Below are positions 1-6,198 of a DNA stretch of 13,772 nucleotides, in pieces. Under the pieces are notes generated by a model. It worked only from the letters and a program-made list of their open reading frames with translations, was not told where the DNA came from and did no database searches. Source of the DNA: Tateyamaria sp. (GTDB lineage: Bacteria > Pseudomonadota > Alphaproteobacteria > Rhodobacterales > Rhodobacteraceae). Where the stretch lies: the NCBI GenBank assembly GCA_018668195.1, contig JABITU010000049.1, positions 1-13,772 on the forward strand, given 5' to 3'. The position numbers were made by a program, and so were the translations under genes. Each line of letters starts with the position of its first letter. Within the stretch, counting starts at the first letter, position 1.

Positions 1-344
1 AGGGCCAGCGATGCACCCGCTCCGGCGGCGCCACCTTTGACAGCAGCGATGACAGGGACGGGGCTGGAACGGATGGCACGGACGACGTCGTGAAGATCTT
101 CGATCCTTTCGCGCCGCTCTGCTTCACTGCTTGTTTGCCCCGCAATCAGAACGTTGAGGTCACCGCCCGCGCAAAAGAACGGCCCGTCCGATGTCAGAAT
201 GATGGCGCGAATACGCGGCTCTTGCGCAAGATTGCTGGCGTCTTTGATGCAGGTATACAGCTCGGGCGACAAGGCGCCACGTCTTGCAGTGTTGCCGTTC
301 CAGACTATGATACGGTCGCCTGCGTCCTCGATGCGTGCGCTCAT
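1..344 (-). CDS. Enoyl-CoA hydratase/isomerase family protein, partial (3' end outside window)
   Basis: Crotonase-fold enzyme acting on a 2-enoyl-CoA or related CoA thioester; 114 complete residues are visible before the gene leaves the left edge. The oxyanion-hole segment FFCAGGDL is at residues 56-63. A second family signature, SPVPVIAAVKGGAAGAGASL, is at 94-113. The start ATG (344-342) is preceded by AAGGAGA about seven bases upstream. It overlaps the thioesterase stop in an ATGA (341-344), so it is the fifth visible gene of the operon and probably translationally coupled. By hand alignment, the position of the first catalytic glutamate of crotonase (rat Glu144) is Ser112. Many members of the family with this change are isomerases or ring-acting enzymes rather than classical hydratases. 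The N-terminal half resembles proteins labelled 'oxepin-CoA hydrolase, alternative type', but I cannot confirm that. Family call is firm; exact reaction is open. Confidence 0.9.
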   Translation of the reverse strand, partial: MSARIEDAGDRIIVWNGNTARRGALSPELYTCIKDASNLAQEPRIRAIILTSDGPFFCAGGDLNVLIAGQTSSEAERRERIEDLHDVVRAIRSSPVPVIAAVKGGAAGAGASLA

Positions 345-769
345 GATCGTGTCTCCTTGATGCGTTTATAAACACCGGTTGCTGTCGCAATGACGGCACC
401 GGCGTCGTCGTGAATTGAACCTTCGGCGAAAAGCAAGTTGCGCCCACCGCCCGAAATTACGCCCGTTGCTGTGACACGGCCCTCGCGTACGGGCGCCATG
501 AACTGGGTATTCATCGAAATGGTCATGAACCGCGTGTCCCCTGCGTCATCCCCGGTTAGCGAGGCGGCAAAGCCCATGGCATTGTCCAGCATGCAGGAAA
601 TGATGCCGCCGTGCAGGCTGCCATGTCGGTTGCCGTGTTGCGGACCGATATCAAGGATACACTTTGCCGTGCCATCCCGGGCGGTGAAATCAACCACGTA
701 ACCCAGCAACGTCTGTGCGCCGGTTTCGTCGCGGATGATGCTCGGCTGATCAGGCGGCAGAGAGGGCAA
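341..769 (-). CDS. PaaI-like hotdog-fold acyl-CoA thioesterase
   Basis: Predicted to hydrolyse an acyl- or aryl-CoA ester in the cytoplasm, releasing free CoA. The hotdog signature HGSLHGGIISCMLDNAMG sits at residues 49-66, with the HGG turn at 53-55 and a likely catalytic Asp62. From the chosen start the protein is 142 residues, the usual size for PaaI-type enzymes. I chose TTG at 769 because GGAG (780-777) lies seven bases upstream. An ATG at 850 would add 27 residues that have no family counterpart and lie wholly inside the preceding dehydrogenase gene; CTG at 760 is another possibility. The gene overlaps the small acyl-CoA dehydrogenase by 20 bases and the downstream hydratase by four. 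Its place inside a beta-oxidation operon suggests it clears stalled CoA intermediates or ends the pathway; this is inference. Family call is strong, start moderate. Confidence 0.88.
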   Translation of the reverse strand: MPSLPPDQPSIIRDETGAQTLLGYVVDFTARDGTAKCILDIGPQHGNRHGSLHGGIISCMLDNAMGFAASLTGDDAGDTRFMTISMNTQFMAPVREGRVTATGVISGGGRNLLFAEGSIHDDAGAVIATATGVYKRIKETRS

Positions 770-1820
770 TGAAACGCTCCAGATGATAGTCGGTATCACC
801 AAAGCGGTGGTCAGCCATGACGATCCGTTTGGCGATATGGGCCAGTTCATATTCCTGCGTCATAGCGATACCGCCGTGCATCTGGATCGCCTCTTCTGCA
901 ACCAATCGACCAACCCGGCCGATCAGGTTTTTGGTTGCGGAAAGCGTCAGGTCTCGGTCGCTGGTGTCCAAATATCCCGCGGCATTGATCACAGCAGAGC
1001 GTGCCTGTTCCAATTCGATCAACAGATCCGACATGCGGTGCGCAAGGGCTTGGAAGGTTGCAATGGGGCGCCCAAATTGCTGGCGTGTTCCAAGATAGTC
1101 TTTGGTCAGCGCAGTCGCAGATTCCATTGCACCAAGTGTCTCAGCGGTTTGGGCGACGATGGCCAAAGCATTAATATCCTGCAGGGCAGCAAGGCCAATA
1201 TTCAGCGCCGTGCTAGGCGTGTTGTCCAGCGTGACCTCGCCTGCGCGGCCCCCGGCCAGCAGCGGATAGCCCTGAATGTTCAGGCCAGATGCGCCGCGGT
1301 CCACCAGATACAGTCCGATGCCATCTCCGTCTTGGGCCGAAACGATAAGATGATCGGCGGCTTCGGCATTCACAACCACGGCCTTGCGGCCTGTCAGATT
1401 GCCATCCGTGGCAGTGGTCGTCACGTGATCCAGATCATAGCGCCCGCCGGGCTCGCCATGGGCAACGGCCAATTGCAAACTGCCCGAGATCACCTGTTCA
1501 ACCAGATCTTCGCGGTCTGCCGCCGCAAGTAAGCGTCCCGCCATCAATCCACTGTCAAGAAAGGGTTCGACAACACCTGCGCGGCCCAGTTCCTCGAAGA
1601 CGACGGCGAGGTCAAAGCCTGTGCCGCCAAAGCCGCCTTGCTCTTCGGTAAACAGCGCACCAATCACGCCCAGTTCCGCTAGTTCCGCCCAGATGTCCGC
1701 AGACTGACCAGTGTCTGAATTCAGTATCTCGTTGCGTGTTGCTGTTGTATATTTGTCTGACAGGTAGCGGCGCAGCGTGTCTTGCAGCATTTGCCGTTCT
1801 TCGGTGAGTTCAAAGTTCAT
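750..1820 (-). CDS. Acyl-CoA dehydrogenase, small subunit type
   Basis: FAD-dependent acyl-CoA dehydrogenase fold, 356 residues, probably the partner of the dehydrogenase encoded just upstream. The N-terminal helical domain covers about 1-115, followed by a shortened middle beta domain and a C-terminal helical domain from about 205. The C-terminal domain carries TRQQFGRPIATFQALAHRMSD (245-265), where Arg246 and the QFG stretch normally contact FAD of the neighbouring chain, and QMHGGIAMTQEYELAH (313-328). The protein ends soon after and lacks the EGT/GGT-NEIQR segment of homotetrameric enzymes. I see no glutamate at either known catalytic-base position. This fits the non-catalytic half of alpha2beta2 dehydrogenases such as ChsE or pimeloyl-CoA dehydrogenase small subunits. 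Start ATG 1820 overlaps the previous stop in ATGA, with GGGAGG about seven bases upstream. Substrate unknown. Confidence 0.92.
   Translation of the reverse strand: MNFELTEERQMLQDTLRRYLSDKYTTATRNEILNSDTGQSADIWAELAELGVIGALFTEEQGGFGGTGFDLAVVFEELGRAGVVEPFLDSGLMAGRLLAAADREDLVEQVISGSLQLAVAHGEPGGRYDLDHVTTTATDGNLTGRKAVVVNAEAADHLIVSAQDGDGIGLYLVDRGASGLNIQGYPLLAGGRAGEVTLDNTPSTALNIGLAALQDINALAIVAQTAETLGAMESATALTKDYLGTRQQFGRPIATFQALAHRMSDLLIELEQARSAVINAAGYLDTSDRDLTLSATKNLIGRVGRLVAEEAIQMHGGIAMTQEYELAHIAKRIVMADHRFGDTDYHLERFIALSAA
777..780 (-). promoter_or_regulatory. Ribosome binding site deciding the TTG start of the thioesterase gene
   Basis: GGAG on the minus strand, seven bases before TTG at 769, inside the end of the upstream dehydrogenase gene. 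No ATG or GTG with similar spacing exists near the expected N-terminus, so this site is the main reason for the start chosen. Confidence 0.55.
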
Positions 1821-3016
1821 CGCCCGCCTCCCATCGTAACTTTGGCGATGATGCCGCGTTGAATTTCGTTCGAGCCGCCAAAGATCGACAGCTTGCGATT
1901 GTTGAAATATTGTGCCGCGACAGGCCCCGCGTCATGGGGATCAGGCAACAGCTCATTGCTTCCTTCCAAGGCTTCCGAGGCGAATGGCATCGCATAAGGC
2001 CCCACAGCACGCCGCGCGAGATCGTTTAGTTCTTGACGAATAATCGAGCCTTTAACCTTGAGCATTGACGCTTCGACACCAGGAGCACCGCCTGCTGCGG
2101 CCTTGGAAATGATCCGAAGGTTTGTTGTTGCCATGGCACGCAGGTCAATTTCAACCTGCGCCACGCGGGCCGCGAAATGTGGGTTTTCTATCAGCGGCTT
2201 GCCATTGTGCTGTTCGGCACGGGCCAAGCGTTTGACGCCTGCCAGACCGGCCTGCGAAAATCCGACGCCAGCAATGTTGGTGCGTTCGTGGCTGAGCAGA
2301 TACTTGGCATAGGTCCAGCCCTTGTTTTCTTCGCCCACAAGGTTTTCGACGGGCACTTTTACATCAGTGAACCAAACCTCGTTTACCTCGGGCGTGCCAT
2401 CCAGCAGGATGATGGGCCGCACCTCGATCCCGGGGGTATTCATGTCGATCAGAAGAAAGGATATGCCCTCCTGCTGCTTTACATCCGGATCTGTGCGGAC
2501 AAGACAAAAGATCATGTTGGCGTGCTGGCCCAGAGTGGTCCATGTCTTTTGGCCGTTGACGACATAGTGGTCGCCCTCGCGCACTGCCTTGGTCTTGAGA
2601 GAGGCAAGGTCTGAGCCTGCGCCCGGCTCGGAATAACCCTGACACCACCAGTCTGAACCATCCAGGATTCGGGGCAGCCAATGGTCTTGCTGTACCTTGG
2701 ATCCAAATTTTTGTAATACAGGGGCCAGCATCGACAGGCCAAAGGGTACAGTGCGCGGAGCATTGGCCATTGCGGCTTCTTCTTCGAAGATATGGCGCTG
2801 AACGGCGTTCCATTCCGCCCCACCAAACGAACTTGGCCAGTTTGGTGCAAGCCAGCCGCGTGCGTTCAGGATCGCGTGCCAGCGCTCCATATCAGCCTTG
2901 GTCAGTTCGTTCCCTTTGCGCACTTTCTCGGAAAATTCAGAAGGCAAATCATCTCGCATGAATGCGCGGACCTCGTCACGAAAGGCCAATTCTTCGGTGT
3001 TGTAACTTAGATCCAT
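1817..3016 (-). CDS. Acyl-CoA dehydrogenase, large subunit type
   Basis: FAD enzyme that introduces the alpha-beta double bond into an acyl-CoA, passing electrons to electron-transfer flavoprotein; 399 residues, normal length. The middle domain holds WWCQGYSEPGAGSDLASL (123-140) and VVNGQKTWTTLGQHA (152-166), the standard flavin- and substrate-binding stretches. The C-terminus has FGGSNEIQRGIIAK (379-392). Glycine (Gly380) replaces the glutamate that is the catalytic base in medium-chain enzymes. Glu244 in LLSHERTNIAG (240-250) lies where long-chain, isovaleryl and ChsE4-type enzymes keep their base, so activity is expected. It starts three bases after the multifunctional protein stop, with AGGAAGG ahead of the ATG, and overlaps the small subunit by four bases. 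The pair resembles PimC/PimD or FadE26/FadE27-like heteromers; the substrate is not determinable here. Confidence 0.94.
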   Translation of the reverse strand: MDLSYNTEELAFRDEVRAFMRDDLPSEFSEKVRKGNELTKADMERWHAILNARGWLAPNWPSSFGGAEWNAVQRHIFEEEAAMANAPRTVPFGLSMLAPVLQKFGSKVQQDHWLPRILDGSDWWCQGYSEPGAGSDLASLKTKAVREGDHYVVNGQKTWTTLGQHANMIFCLVRTDPDVKQQEGISFLLIDMNTPGIEVRPIILLDGTPEVNEVWFTDVKVPVENLVGEENKGWTYAKYLLSHERTNIAGVGFSQAGLAGVKRLARAEQHNGKPLIENPHFAARVAQVEIDLRAMATTNLRIISKAAAGGAPGVEASMLKVKGSIIRQELNDLARRAVGPYAMPFASEALEGSNELLPDPHDAGPVAAQYFNNRKLSIFGGSNEIQRGIIAKVTMGGGR

Positions 3017-3019
3017 GTC

Positions 3020-5113
3020 TCAGCCTTCCTTGTTCAGATCGTCAAATGTGCGGTCTTCGGAGACAAGCTGTTCCAACAGCGGCGCGGGCTGCCAGAAATA
3101 GGGATCAACTTCGGCATATCGCTTGATGTCTGCTAGCAAACCCTCCAGTCCAACCATGTCGGCCCATTTTAGCGGGCCGCCGCGATATCGGGGAAATCCA
3201 TAGCCAAACAGCAGCGTCATATCGACGTCAAGCGGGCGGCGTGCAATGCCCTCCCCGACCACTTTGGCCGCTTCGTTAACCATTGCAGCCATGTACTGGC
3301 GCACGATGTCCTGATGCGAAAAGTCATGCGAGCTAAGGCCCAGTGATACGCGTTCTGCTTCGATAAGAGGCATGACCTTGGGGTTGGGAACACGGGCCTT
3401 GGCGCCGGCCTTGTAGTCATAATACCCTTCGCCAGTTTTTTGACCAAAGTGGCCATCTTCGCAGAGCTTATCAACATAGGTCGTGTCCCGGGCCCGCGGA
3501 TCAAGGCCCTCTTTGCGTTTGCGTTTGCGTACAGCCCAACCGATGTCGAGCCCTGCCAGATCGGCCACGGCAAAGGGCCCCATTGCAAACCCAAACTCTT
3601 CCAGAGCGACATCAATGTCATAGGGCGACGCGCCATCCAGTATCATGTGATCCGCCGCTGTGCGGTAGGTTGACAAGATTCGGTTGCCGATGAATCCGTC
3701 GCAGACCCCTGCGCGCACATTGATCTTGCCCAGGGCCTTGCCTAGGGCAAAGCCTGTCGCAGTCACCTCGGGCGCTGTTTTGTCTGCCACAACAATCTCG
3801 AGCAGCTTCATCACGTGAGCGGGTGAGAAAAAATGCAGCCCCAATACATCCTGCGGGCGCGACGTGCTCACCGCTATTTCATTAATATCAAGATACGATG
3901 TGTTCGAGGCCAGAATACAGCCCGGTTTGCAAACGCGGTCAAGCTCGGCAAAGACTGTTTTCTTTACGTCCATGTCTTCGAACACGGCCTCAATTACAAG
4001 ATCCGCGTCCTGAAGTTTGTCGTAGTCCGTCGCTACGCTGAGTGTTTGCGTCATGATTTTGTCATGCTGCTCTGAAGAAATTTTGCCCCGTTTAAGAGCG
4101 CCGGACAGATTGCGTTCGATGCGGTCGCTTGCGGCTTGTCCGGCTTCGGCTGTCATCTCGAGCATGGTGACTTTCAGCCCGGCCAAAAGAGCCGCAGTGG
4201 CGATGCCCGCGCCCATCGTACCGCCGCCAATTACGCCTATCTGTTCTAATGTGCGTGGCTTGATACCCTTGAGTTCAGGGATATTGCTAACGGCCCGTTC
4301 GGAAAAGAATGCGTGGATCATGCCCTGACGCTGATCTGTCTGCATCAGGTCGAAAAAGATCTGACGCTCGGCGGCCAGCCCTTCGTCAAAAGATTTCTCC
4401 ACCGATGCCTGAACCGCGCGGACACACCATGCCGGAGATACCTGGCCGCGCCCGCGTTGCAGCGTAGCGTCAAACGCAGCATCCCAGTCTATTGCACCTG
4501 GCGGTGGCAGTTCGCTGACAGCGCGCCGCCCTGCGTCGCGGTCGAGCAATTTTTGGGCATAGGCAAGCCCGATTTCCTTGGGATCGCCATCCTGAACTAC
4601 ATCAATGATACCCATCTCGTGCGCGGCCTTGGCGCCGACATGACGCCCAGTCGTCATGACGTCTAACGCAGCCTCCACGCCGGACAGTCGGGGCAGGCGT
4701 TGCGTACCTCCCGCTCCGGGGATCAAGCCAAGGTGCACTTCGGGCAGTCCGACACGCGCAGATGGCACTGCGATGCGGTAATGGCAGCCCAAAGCAACCT
4801 CTAGTCCACCGCCCAGTGATACCCCATGCATTGAGGCAACAACCAAAAGCGGCGAAGCTTCGATTCGATTGATCAACGTGGGCAGGTGCGGTTCAAGCGG
4901 TGGCTTGCCAAATTCGGTGATGTCAGCACCAGCGAAAAACGCGCGCCCATCACCTACGATCAAAACCGCGCGCACGCCATCATCGTCCTCAGCTTGCTGC
5001 ATTCCGTCCCAAAGACCTTGGCGCACCGCTTGGCTTAGCGCGTTGACTGGTGGATTTTGAACTGTGAGAACGGCGATATCGCCGTGACGGGAATACGCTA
5101 TCTTGTCGTTCAT
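3020..5113 (-). CDS. Multifunctional fatty-acid oxidation protein: enoyl-CoA hydratase / 3-hydroxyacyl-CoA dehydrogenase
   Basis: Fused beta-oxidation enzyme (FadB/FadJ/PimF type), 697 residues, close to the usual length. The N-terminal crotonase domain (about 1-190) has the oxyanion segment FFAGADI (59-65) and both catalytic glutamates, Glu105 in SLGGGLEVALG and Glu125 in LPEVHLGLIPGAGGTQRL. It hydrates enoyl-CoA and may also isomerise. The dehydrogenase domain begins near 290 with the NAD-binding motif GGGTMG (296-301). It has SNTSYLDINEIA (403-414) and the catalytic pair His427 (GLHFFSP) and Glu439, followed by two C-terminal helical domains with FIGNRIL (474-480) and YGFPRYRGGP (638-647). 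The start at 5113 matches the family N-terminus; an upstream in-frame ATG (5191) adds 26 non-conserved residues. AGGGG lies four bases before the start. It is the first gene of the leftward operon, with its promoter probably in the 5114-5297 gap. Confidence 0.95.
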   Translation of the reverse strand: MNDKIAYSRHGDIAVLTVQNPPVNALSQAVRQGLWDGMQQAEDDDGVRAVLIVGDGRAFFAGADITEFGKPPLEPHLPTLINRIEASPLLVVASMHGVSLGGGLEVALGCHYRIAVPSARVGLPEVHLGLIPGAGGTQRLPRLSGVEAALDVMTTGRHVGAKAAHEMGIIDVVQDGDPKEIGLAYAQKLLDRDAGRRAVSELPPPGAIDWDAAFDATLQRGRGQVSPAWCVRAVQASVEKSFDEGLAAERQIFFDLMQTDQRQGMIHAFFSERAVSNIPELKGIKPRTLEQIGVIGGGTMGAGIATAALLAGLKVTMLEMTAEAGQAASDRIERNLSGALKRGKISSEQHDKIMTQTLSVATDYDKLQDADLVIEAVFEDMDVKKTVFAELDRVCKPGCILASNTSYLDINEIAVSTSRPQDVLGLHFFSPAHVMKLLEIVVADKTAPEVTATGFALGKALGKINVRAGVCDGFIGNRILSTYRTAADHMILDGASPYDIDVALEEFGFAMGPFAVADLAGLDIGWAVRKRKRKEGLDPRARDTTYVDKLCEDGHFGQKTGEGYYDYKAGAKARVPNPKVMPLIEAERVSLGLSSHDFSHQDIVRQYMAAMVNEAAKVVGEGIARRPLDVDMTLLFGYGFPRYRGGPLKWADMVGLEGLLADIKRYAEVDPYFWQPAPLLEQLVSEDRTFDDLNKEG

Positions 5114-5299
5114 GAGGCCCCTGCTGAATTTATATGGCGCACTGAAGCATTGCCTTGTGCATTGGAAAAGCAAATTAAGCAGTAGGTGCAAAAGGGCAAG
5201 AGCCGATCCCGCCGTGCGCTGGGAACGTTACGTCCCGGCCTTTTATTCAATTTTATTTTGCCTAATGTGCAACGCTGAAAATGCGCCACGATCCGCTTA
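5114..5299 (-). other. Non-coding leader/promoter region of the acyl-CoA catabolic operon
   Basis: No convincing gene lies between the multifunctional protein start and the MITE-like element. This should hold the operon promoter and leader. The hexamer GCATTG occurs twice 11 bases apart (5148-5153 and 5159-5164, plus strand), about one helical turn, which might be an activator or repressor half-site pair or chance. A GGGA/TCCC-flanked imperfect dyad is at 5221-5236. I cannot assign a regulator. Confidence 0.5.
5250..5279 (-). promoter_or_regulatory. Possible sigma-70-like promoter of the acyl-CoA operon
   Basis: On the minus strand TAAAAT (5255-5250) matches the -10 consensus at five of six bases. 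TTCAGC (5279-5274), a weak -35 match, lies 18 bases upstream. It would give a leader of roughly 130 bases before the ATG at 5113. The region is AT-rich, so a chance match is quite possible. Confidence 0.25.
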
Positions 5300-5330
5300 G
5301 GGTCAGGACCGATTAATCCTGTGTTGCCAG
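5300..5330 (+). repeat. Left terminal inverted repeat of the MITE-like element
   Basis: Thirty-one bases whose reverse complement recurs at 5531-5561 with three mismatches (element positions 3, 19 and 24). Bases 4-18 are a perfect match. Confidence 0.85.
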
Positions 5331-5350
5331 TTCGGCAAATTTTGCGCCTA

Positions 5351-5404
5351 ACAAAGATCAAAGCAGAAAGAATAGTGTTTCTATTCCGGGGCTTTAATCT
5401 TTGT
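5351..5404. repeat. 54-bp internal hairpin of the MITE-like element
   Basis: ACAAAGATCAAAGC (5351-5364) pairs with 5391-5404 at 13 of 14 positions. Nested inside, GAATAG (5370-5375) pairs perfectly with CTATTC (5381-5386) around a five-base loop. Two unpaired patches of about five and four bases separate the helices. It is imperfectly symmetric, so it could fold on either strand. Confidence 0.7.
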
Positions 5405-5490
5405 CTGGGGCAAAACCCGCCGAACCCGGAGGGCAAGGTGAACTGCCCGCCTCGGCGCCCAGTGCTGCTTGAAAAGACAACCAGCCTTTC

Positions 5491-5521
5491 CTGCCCATCA
5501 AAAATCGCCGATTTCGGGCAG
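5491..5521. repeat. 31-bp internal hairpin of the MITE-like element
   Basis: CTGCCC (5491-5496) pairs with GGGCAG (5516-5521), and inside it AAATCG (5502-5507) pairs with CGATTT (5509-5514) with a one-base centre, which would open to a small loop in RNA. Two smaller stems lie nearby: GGGCA/TGCCC (5431-5435 with 5444-5448), and GCTG/CAGC with an inner TTG/CAA (5464-5485). Confidence 0.5.
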
Positions 5522-5530
5522 TTTAAATTG

Positions 5531-5561
5531 CTGGCAATACAGAATTAATCGGTCCTGATCC
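5531..5561 (-). repeat. Right terminal inverted repeat of the MITE-like element
   Basis: Mate of 5300-5330. Its outermost base (5561) supplies the last base of the methyltransferase TAG stop codon. Confidence 0.85.
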
Positions 5562-6058
5562 TAGCTGTCCCGCCGGTAAATAAAGCAACGTCCGGGCACT
5601 GCCCCATTAGGAAGCGGTTGTTCCACCAGAGAATTAAAGTACATGCGATCTGATGCGACCATCAATCCGCCGACGGCAAGCAACGGCTCAACAAATGGCG
5701 AAATATCGCGGGCAAACTGGTCATTTTTTGCGGCATTGTGCCCGCCCAGATCGGCGTGAATCAGGGCTGCTGTTGATCCGAACTGTTTCAGCGCTTGCGG
5801 TAATGTATCGAACACGTCGCCCAGCATCACCACATCATGTGGCGGTGTGCTGTCAGGATGTGAGGCGACTGCGCGCTCAAACACATAGATTTCGCGGTCG
5901 GGCATAACATGGCGCATATGGTGATAGGTTCGGCCGTTTCCCAAGCCCAGCTCAAAGACCGGACCGGGCATTGAGGAGATGGTTTTGGCGGCCTGATCAA
6001 GGCAGGCCCGCTGAGACACCATACGGTCTACAAAAAGGTCAAGGCGGCTTTGGGTCAT
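5561..6058 (-). CDS. Class I SAM-dependent methyltransferase, Methyltransf_17-like
   Basis: Small soluble protein of 165 residues with a Rossmann methyltransferase core. Motif I for SAM binding is VFELGLGNGRTYHH (34-47), and an acidic residue at the end of strand two (Glu61 in YVFERAV) would hold the ribose. GDVFDTLP (80-87) and ALIHADLGGHN (98-108) form the later motifs, with GGLMVASDRMYF (130-141) near the end. Length and motifs fit the small alphaproteobacterial Methyltransf_17 family, whose substrate is not known to me. Start ATG 6058 has AAGGA seven bases upstream; an ATG at 6115 adds 19 residues overlapping a dyad and is less likely. The gene stands alone, divergent from the transporter operon. 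The TAG stop is formed at the edge of the MITE-like element, though the reading frame seems unaltered. The mRNA leader may hide the ribosome binding site. Confidence 0.87.
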   Translation of the reverse strand: MTQSRLDLFVDRMVSQRACLDQAAKTISSMPGPVFELGLGNGRTYHHMRHVMPDREIYVFERAVASHPDSTPPHDVVMLGDVFDTLPQALKQFGSTAALIHADLGGHNAAKNDQFARDISPFVEPLLAVGGLMVASDRMYFNSLVEQPLPNGAVPGRCFIYRRDS

Positions 6059-6059
6059 C

Positions 6060-6110
6060 ACACATTCCTTTGTCTGTAACCCTAGATGGAACAGTCTGAA
6101 GGAAATGTGT
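6060..6110 (-). promoter_or_regulatory. Inverted repeat sequestering the methyltransferase ribosome binding site
   Basis: In the minus-strand RNA, ACACAU-U-UCCUU (6110-6099) can pair with AAGGA-AUGUGU (6070-6060): 11 pairs with one bulged U. An inner CUGU/ACAG helix (6094-6091 with 6078-6075) shortens the loop. The 3' arm contains the Shine-Dalgarno AAGGA, and the AUG follows one base after the stem. It could act as a translational switch, or in DNA form as an operator dyad between the divergent genes. Confidence 0.5.
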
Positions 6111-6198
6111 AGCATCTTTAAAAGAAAATGCTTGTCTGGACGTCTGTGCCTGAATCGGTTTCACTGCGTTTCTACGTAGCTCGAAAGAAGGATATTCG
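6111..6198. promoter_or_regulatory. Divergent intergenic region before the transporter operon
   Basis: Eighty-eight bases that must hold the promoter for one or both divergent genes. I see no good -35/-10 pair on either strand. An eight-base palindrome CTACGTAG sits at 6172-6179, and AAGGA (6188-6192) is the ribosome binding site for the ATG at 6199. Confidence 0.4.

Larger units (their letters stand above)
5300..5561. mobile_element. MITE-like element, 262 bp, with 31-bp terminal inverted repeats and TA flanks
   Basis: The two ends are inverted copies: GGGTCAGGACCGATTAAT then CCTGTGTTGCCAG (5300-5330) against the complement of 5531-5561. They match at 28 of 31 positions by hand count. A TA dinucleotide flanks both ends (5298-5299 and 5562-5563), as expected of a 2-bp target duplication, and the reconstructed target TTAG fits a YTAR-type site. 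There is no transposase; a 75-codon open frame inside shows no recognisable protein. The interior is rich in short hairpins. This is the form of a miniature inverted-repeat transposable element mobilised in trans by an IS5/IS427-like or IS630-like transposase; which one cannot be told from this window. It lies between the methyltransferase and the multifunctional protein gene, ending in the methyltransferase stop codon. Confidence 0.8.

Noticed and set aside
783..1532. 249-codon plus-strand open frame opposite the small acyl-CoA dehydrogenase
   Set aside because: It is antisense to a well-conserved gene, its protein has no recognisable motifs, and there is no ribosome binding site in keeping with a real start.
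2177..2614. 145-codon plus-strand open frame opposite the large dehydrogenase
   Set aside because: Antisense shadow of a conserved coding region; composition follows the codon structure of the other strand.
5125..5134. TATAAA on the minus strand just before the multifunctional protein gene, as a -10 box
   Set aside because: It would place the transcript start within a few bases of the ribosome binding site and no -35 match lies at the right spacing.
5221..5236. GGGAACGTTACGTCCC as an operator palindrome upstream of the multifunctional protein gene
   Set aside because: Only the outer GGGA/TCCC and an off-centre AACGTT are symmetric; the middle does not match, so it is not a good dyad.
5321..5548. 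75-codon open frame inside the MITE-like element
   Set aside because: No motif or ribosome binding site, and it runs through the hairpins and the right inverted repeat; more likely chance than a gene.
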